Source of the DNA: Nitrospirota bacterium | GTDB taxonomy: Bacteria; Nitrospirota; 9FT-COMBO-42-15; HDB-SIOI813 | Direction: 5' to 3' | DNA: 64,000 nt | Assembly (NCBI GenBank): GCA_020851375.1 | Contig: JADZCV010000045.1 | Span: 254,046-318,045, forward strand | In this document: piece by piece, positions 62,430-64,000 of the stretch | How positions within the stretch are numbered: position 1 is the stretch's first letter | How the letters are laid out: each line of letters begins with the position of its first letter | Notes under the pieces: model-generated | The model's database searches: none | The model's input: the letters and a program-made list of their open reading frames with translations, nothing else | What the model was told of the DNA's origin: nothing | Translations under genes and position numbers: made by a program

Positions 62430-63152
62430 ATGACACGCCTTGGAGTTAACATAGACCATGTAGCCACCCTCAGGCAGGCGCGCGGAGGCAGGGAACCTGA
62501 GCCGATAGCAGCAGCCATAATTGCAGAATCCGCAGGCGCAGATGGCATTGTTGTGCACATGCGCGAAGACAGGCGTCATATACAGGAGAGGGACCTGAGA
62601 TTACTGCGGCAGATATTAAAAACCAGGCTTAACCTTGAGATGGCCCCTGCAGCAGAAATTATTAATATTGCAATTGATGTGAAACCTGATCTTGTCACAC
62701 TCGTCCCTGAGCGCCGGGAGGAATTGACGACCGAAGGCGGGCTTGATGTGATAAAACACAGGGATGCCTTAAAAAGGGTAATTGCGAGATTCCATAAAAA
62801 CGACATAGATGTCTCTGTATTCATTGACCCTGACACCAGACAGATCGAGACAGCCCGAAATATCGGCGCGAATATAATCGAGATACATACAGGACGTTAC
62901 GCCAATGCATCTTCCGGGAAAGAAGAGGAGATGGAAAAGGAAAATATCCTCAACTCTGCCATATTTGCACATAACTCCGGCCTAAGCGTATCAGCCGGCC
63001 ACGGCCTTAATTACATGAATGTACGTGATATTGCAGCAATAAAGGAAATAGAGGAGCTAAACATCGGCCACAGCATAATATCAAGGGCGGTCATAGTGGG
63101 TCTTAACAGTGCTGTACGTGAAATGAAAGACCTGATCCCTATCTCCCCATAA
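62430..63152 (+). CDS. pdxJ: Pyridoxine 5'-phosphate synthase
   Basis: The 240-residue TIM-barrel protein has LGVNIDHVATLRQARGG, GADGIVVHMREDRRHIQ, LVPERREELTTEGGLDV, EIHTGRYA and SAGHGLNYMNV, all PdxJ signatures. It makes PNP, which becomes the PLP used by ArgD, LysA and DapL. AGGA lies just before the ATG. Its 3' end overlaps the convergent relA/spoT gene by 14 bases. Confidence 0.97.
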   Translation: MTRLGVNIDHVATLRQARGGREPEPIAAAIIAESAGADGIVVHMREDRRHIQERDLRLLRQILKTRLNLEMAPAAEIINIAIDVKPDLVTLVPERREELTTEGGLDVIKHRDALKRVIARFHKNDIDVSVFIDPDTRQIETARNIGANIIEIHTGRYANASSGKEEEMEKENILNSAIFAHNSGLSVSAGHGLNYMNVRDIAAIKEIEELNIGHSIISRAVIVGLNSAVREMKDLIPISP

Positions 63153-64000
63153 TCCTCTTGACCTGCAGCACGCCGTTCAGCTGTTCTATCTTTTGTATAA
63201 CCCTTTCAAGATGCGGCAGGTCTTTTACTTCTATGACGAAATTGAGGACTGCCTTTTTGTCTTCTGTAGTAGAAATGTCTGCATGGCTGATATTGGCCTC
63301 TGATGATGTAATTGAGGATGACACGCTTGCAAGGAGGCCTGGTTTGTCAATCGTAAATACTGAAATGCGGACAGGGTATGATGCTGTACCTGCGACATCC
63401 CAGTCCACTGAGATAAGACGGTCTTTATCGAAATCGAGCTCAGCCAGATTTGGACAGTTGACAGCATGGATTGACAGCCCCCTCCCGCGCGTTATGTAGC
63501 CGATTATCCTGTCTCCTGGCACAGGACTGCAACATTTGGAAAAATGGAGGAGTATATCATCTATCCCCTTTACACTGACCCCCCCGTCAAGTATTTTTTG
63601 CTTTGTAACATCTGCACGTTCATGCACCTCATCCTTCTCTTCCTTGCCTGGGTATACCTTTCGTATAACCTGCTTTACCGACAGTTTTCCATAACCAAGC
63701 TGAACGTAGAGATCATCCATACTCCTGATATTCTTTTCCCGCAGGAAGGCGTCTGTCAGCTCTGCTCTTGCAAAACTGCTGAGACTCGTCCCCATTCTCT
63801 GGAGTTCCTTTTCCAGTAGTTTGTGTCCGATTTCAAGGCTTCGCCTGTGCTCCTCAATCTTTATTATATGTTTTAATTTATTTCTTGCCTTAGGTGTCCT
63901 GACAAATTTAAGCCAGTCCTTGCTTGGGGTATGATTGGGATTCGTCACGATCTCTACAGTATCTCCGCTTTTTAGTTGATAACGCAGGGGGACCATCTTT
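63139..64000 (-). CDS. RelA/SpoT-family (p)ppGpp synthetase/hydrolase, C-terminal part
   Basis: The frame is open at the right edge, so only the C-terminal ~287 residues are here. They contain the end of the TGS domain (VPLRYQLKSGDTVEIVTNPN), the helical domain, the conserved-cysteine domain (HFSKCCSPVPGDRIIGYITR) and a C-terminal ACT domain (ISVFTIDKPGLLASVSSSIT). These regulate the N-terminal synthetase/hydrolase, which lies outside. Whether it is bifunctional cannot be told from this part. Confidence 0.95.
   Translation of the reverse strand, partial: KMVPLRYQLKSGDTVEIVTNPNHTPSKDWLKFVRTPKARNKLKHIIKIEEHRRSLEIGHKLLEKELQRMGTSLSSFARAELTDAFLREKNIRSMDDLYVQLGYGKLSVKQVIRKVYPGKEEKDEVHERADVTKQKILDGGVSVKGIDDILLHFSKCCSPVPGDRIIGYITRGRGLSIHAVNCPNLAELDFDKDRLISVDWDVAGTASYPVRISVFTIDKPGLLASVSSSITSSEANISHADISTTEDKKAVLNFVIEVKDLPHLERVIQKIEQLNGVLQVKRIMGR

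Overview
The window is a chromosomal segment of a Gram-negative, rod-shaped bacterium. The mreBCD/mrdA/rodA set, an LptM-like lipoprotein and a peptidoglycan-recycling gene set point to a diderm rod. Meso-DAP is made by the DapL aminotransferase route. An MglA-type GTPase, a siroheme/ferredoxin sulfite-reductase-like protein with TusA, and many B12-type radical SAM genes suggest a Nitrospirota or deltaproteobacterial-like lineage; this is inference, as there is no rRNA in the window.

Layout. 1-221 is the start of a cas6 gene that runs off the left edge. 320-4815 is a minus-strand block: yebC, an mglA-like GTPase, panE, a glyoxalase, tusA and a sulfite-reductase-like protein. 4981-9271 holds a TPR protein, ettA and a hybrid histidine kinase. 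9277-19129 is a roughly 9.85 kb integrated element between 44-bp direct repeats, one of which is the 3' part of an intact tRNA-Glu gene. It carries a tyrosine integrase, an AlpA-type regulator, a replication helicase/primase, an HK97-type capsid protein and both terminase subunits, but no portal, protease or tail genes. It looks like a phage satellite or a reduced prophage. tRNA-Glu and tRNA-Lys follow.

19302-22461 holds rmuC, a TPR-like protein and tadA. 22503-32415 is the cell-shape operon (RDD protein, mreB, mreC, mreD, mrdA, rodA), followed by a B12 radical SAM protein and an RNase E/G. 33728-48991 is a long plus-strand biosynthetic run: argD-argF-argG-argH, an LptM-like lipoprotein, a B12 radical SAM protein with a STAS tail, lysA, dapF-dapA-dapB-dapL, folK, panC, murQ and anmK. 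Lysine, DAP and cell-wall recycling are therefore linked. 49007-52834 is an accessory stretch with pirin, a HEPN/MNT toxin-antitoxin pair, a second nucleotidyltransferase pair and a short NagA-like enzyme. 52836-64000 holds a SagB-type oxidoreductase, ampG, a DUF1460 amidase, two envelope proteins, nagZ, a DUF401 transporter, der, pdxJ and the 3' part of relA/spoT. murQ, anmK, nagA-like, ampG, DUF1460 and nagZ together form a nearly complete muropeptide recycling set.

The most unusual layer is repetitive. A family of palindromic elements occurs five times. In every copy one end carries AGGAG, nine bases, then GTG or ATG, and that end always faces a gene start. It supplies the start of panE and nagZ, is in frame with tadA, and opens short leader ORFs before pirin and sagB. 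Three further, different palindromic elements lie in frame inside anmK, the sagB-type gene and nagZ.
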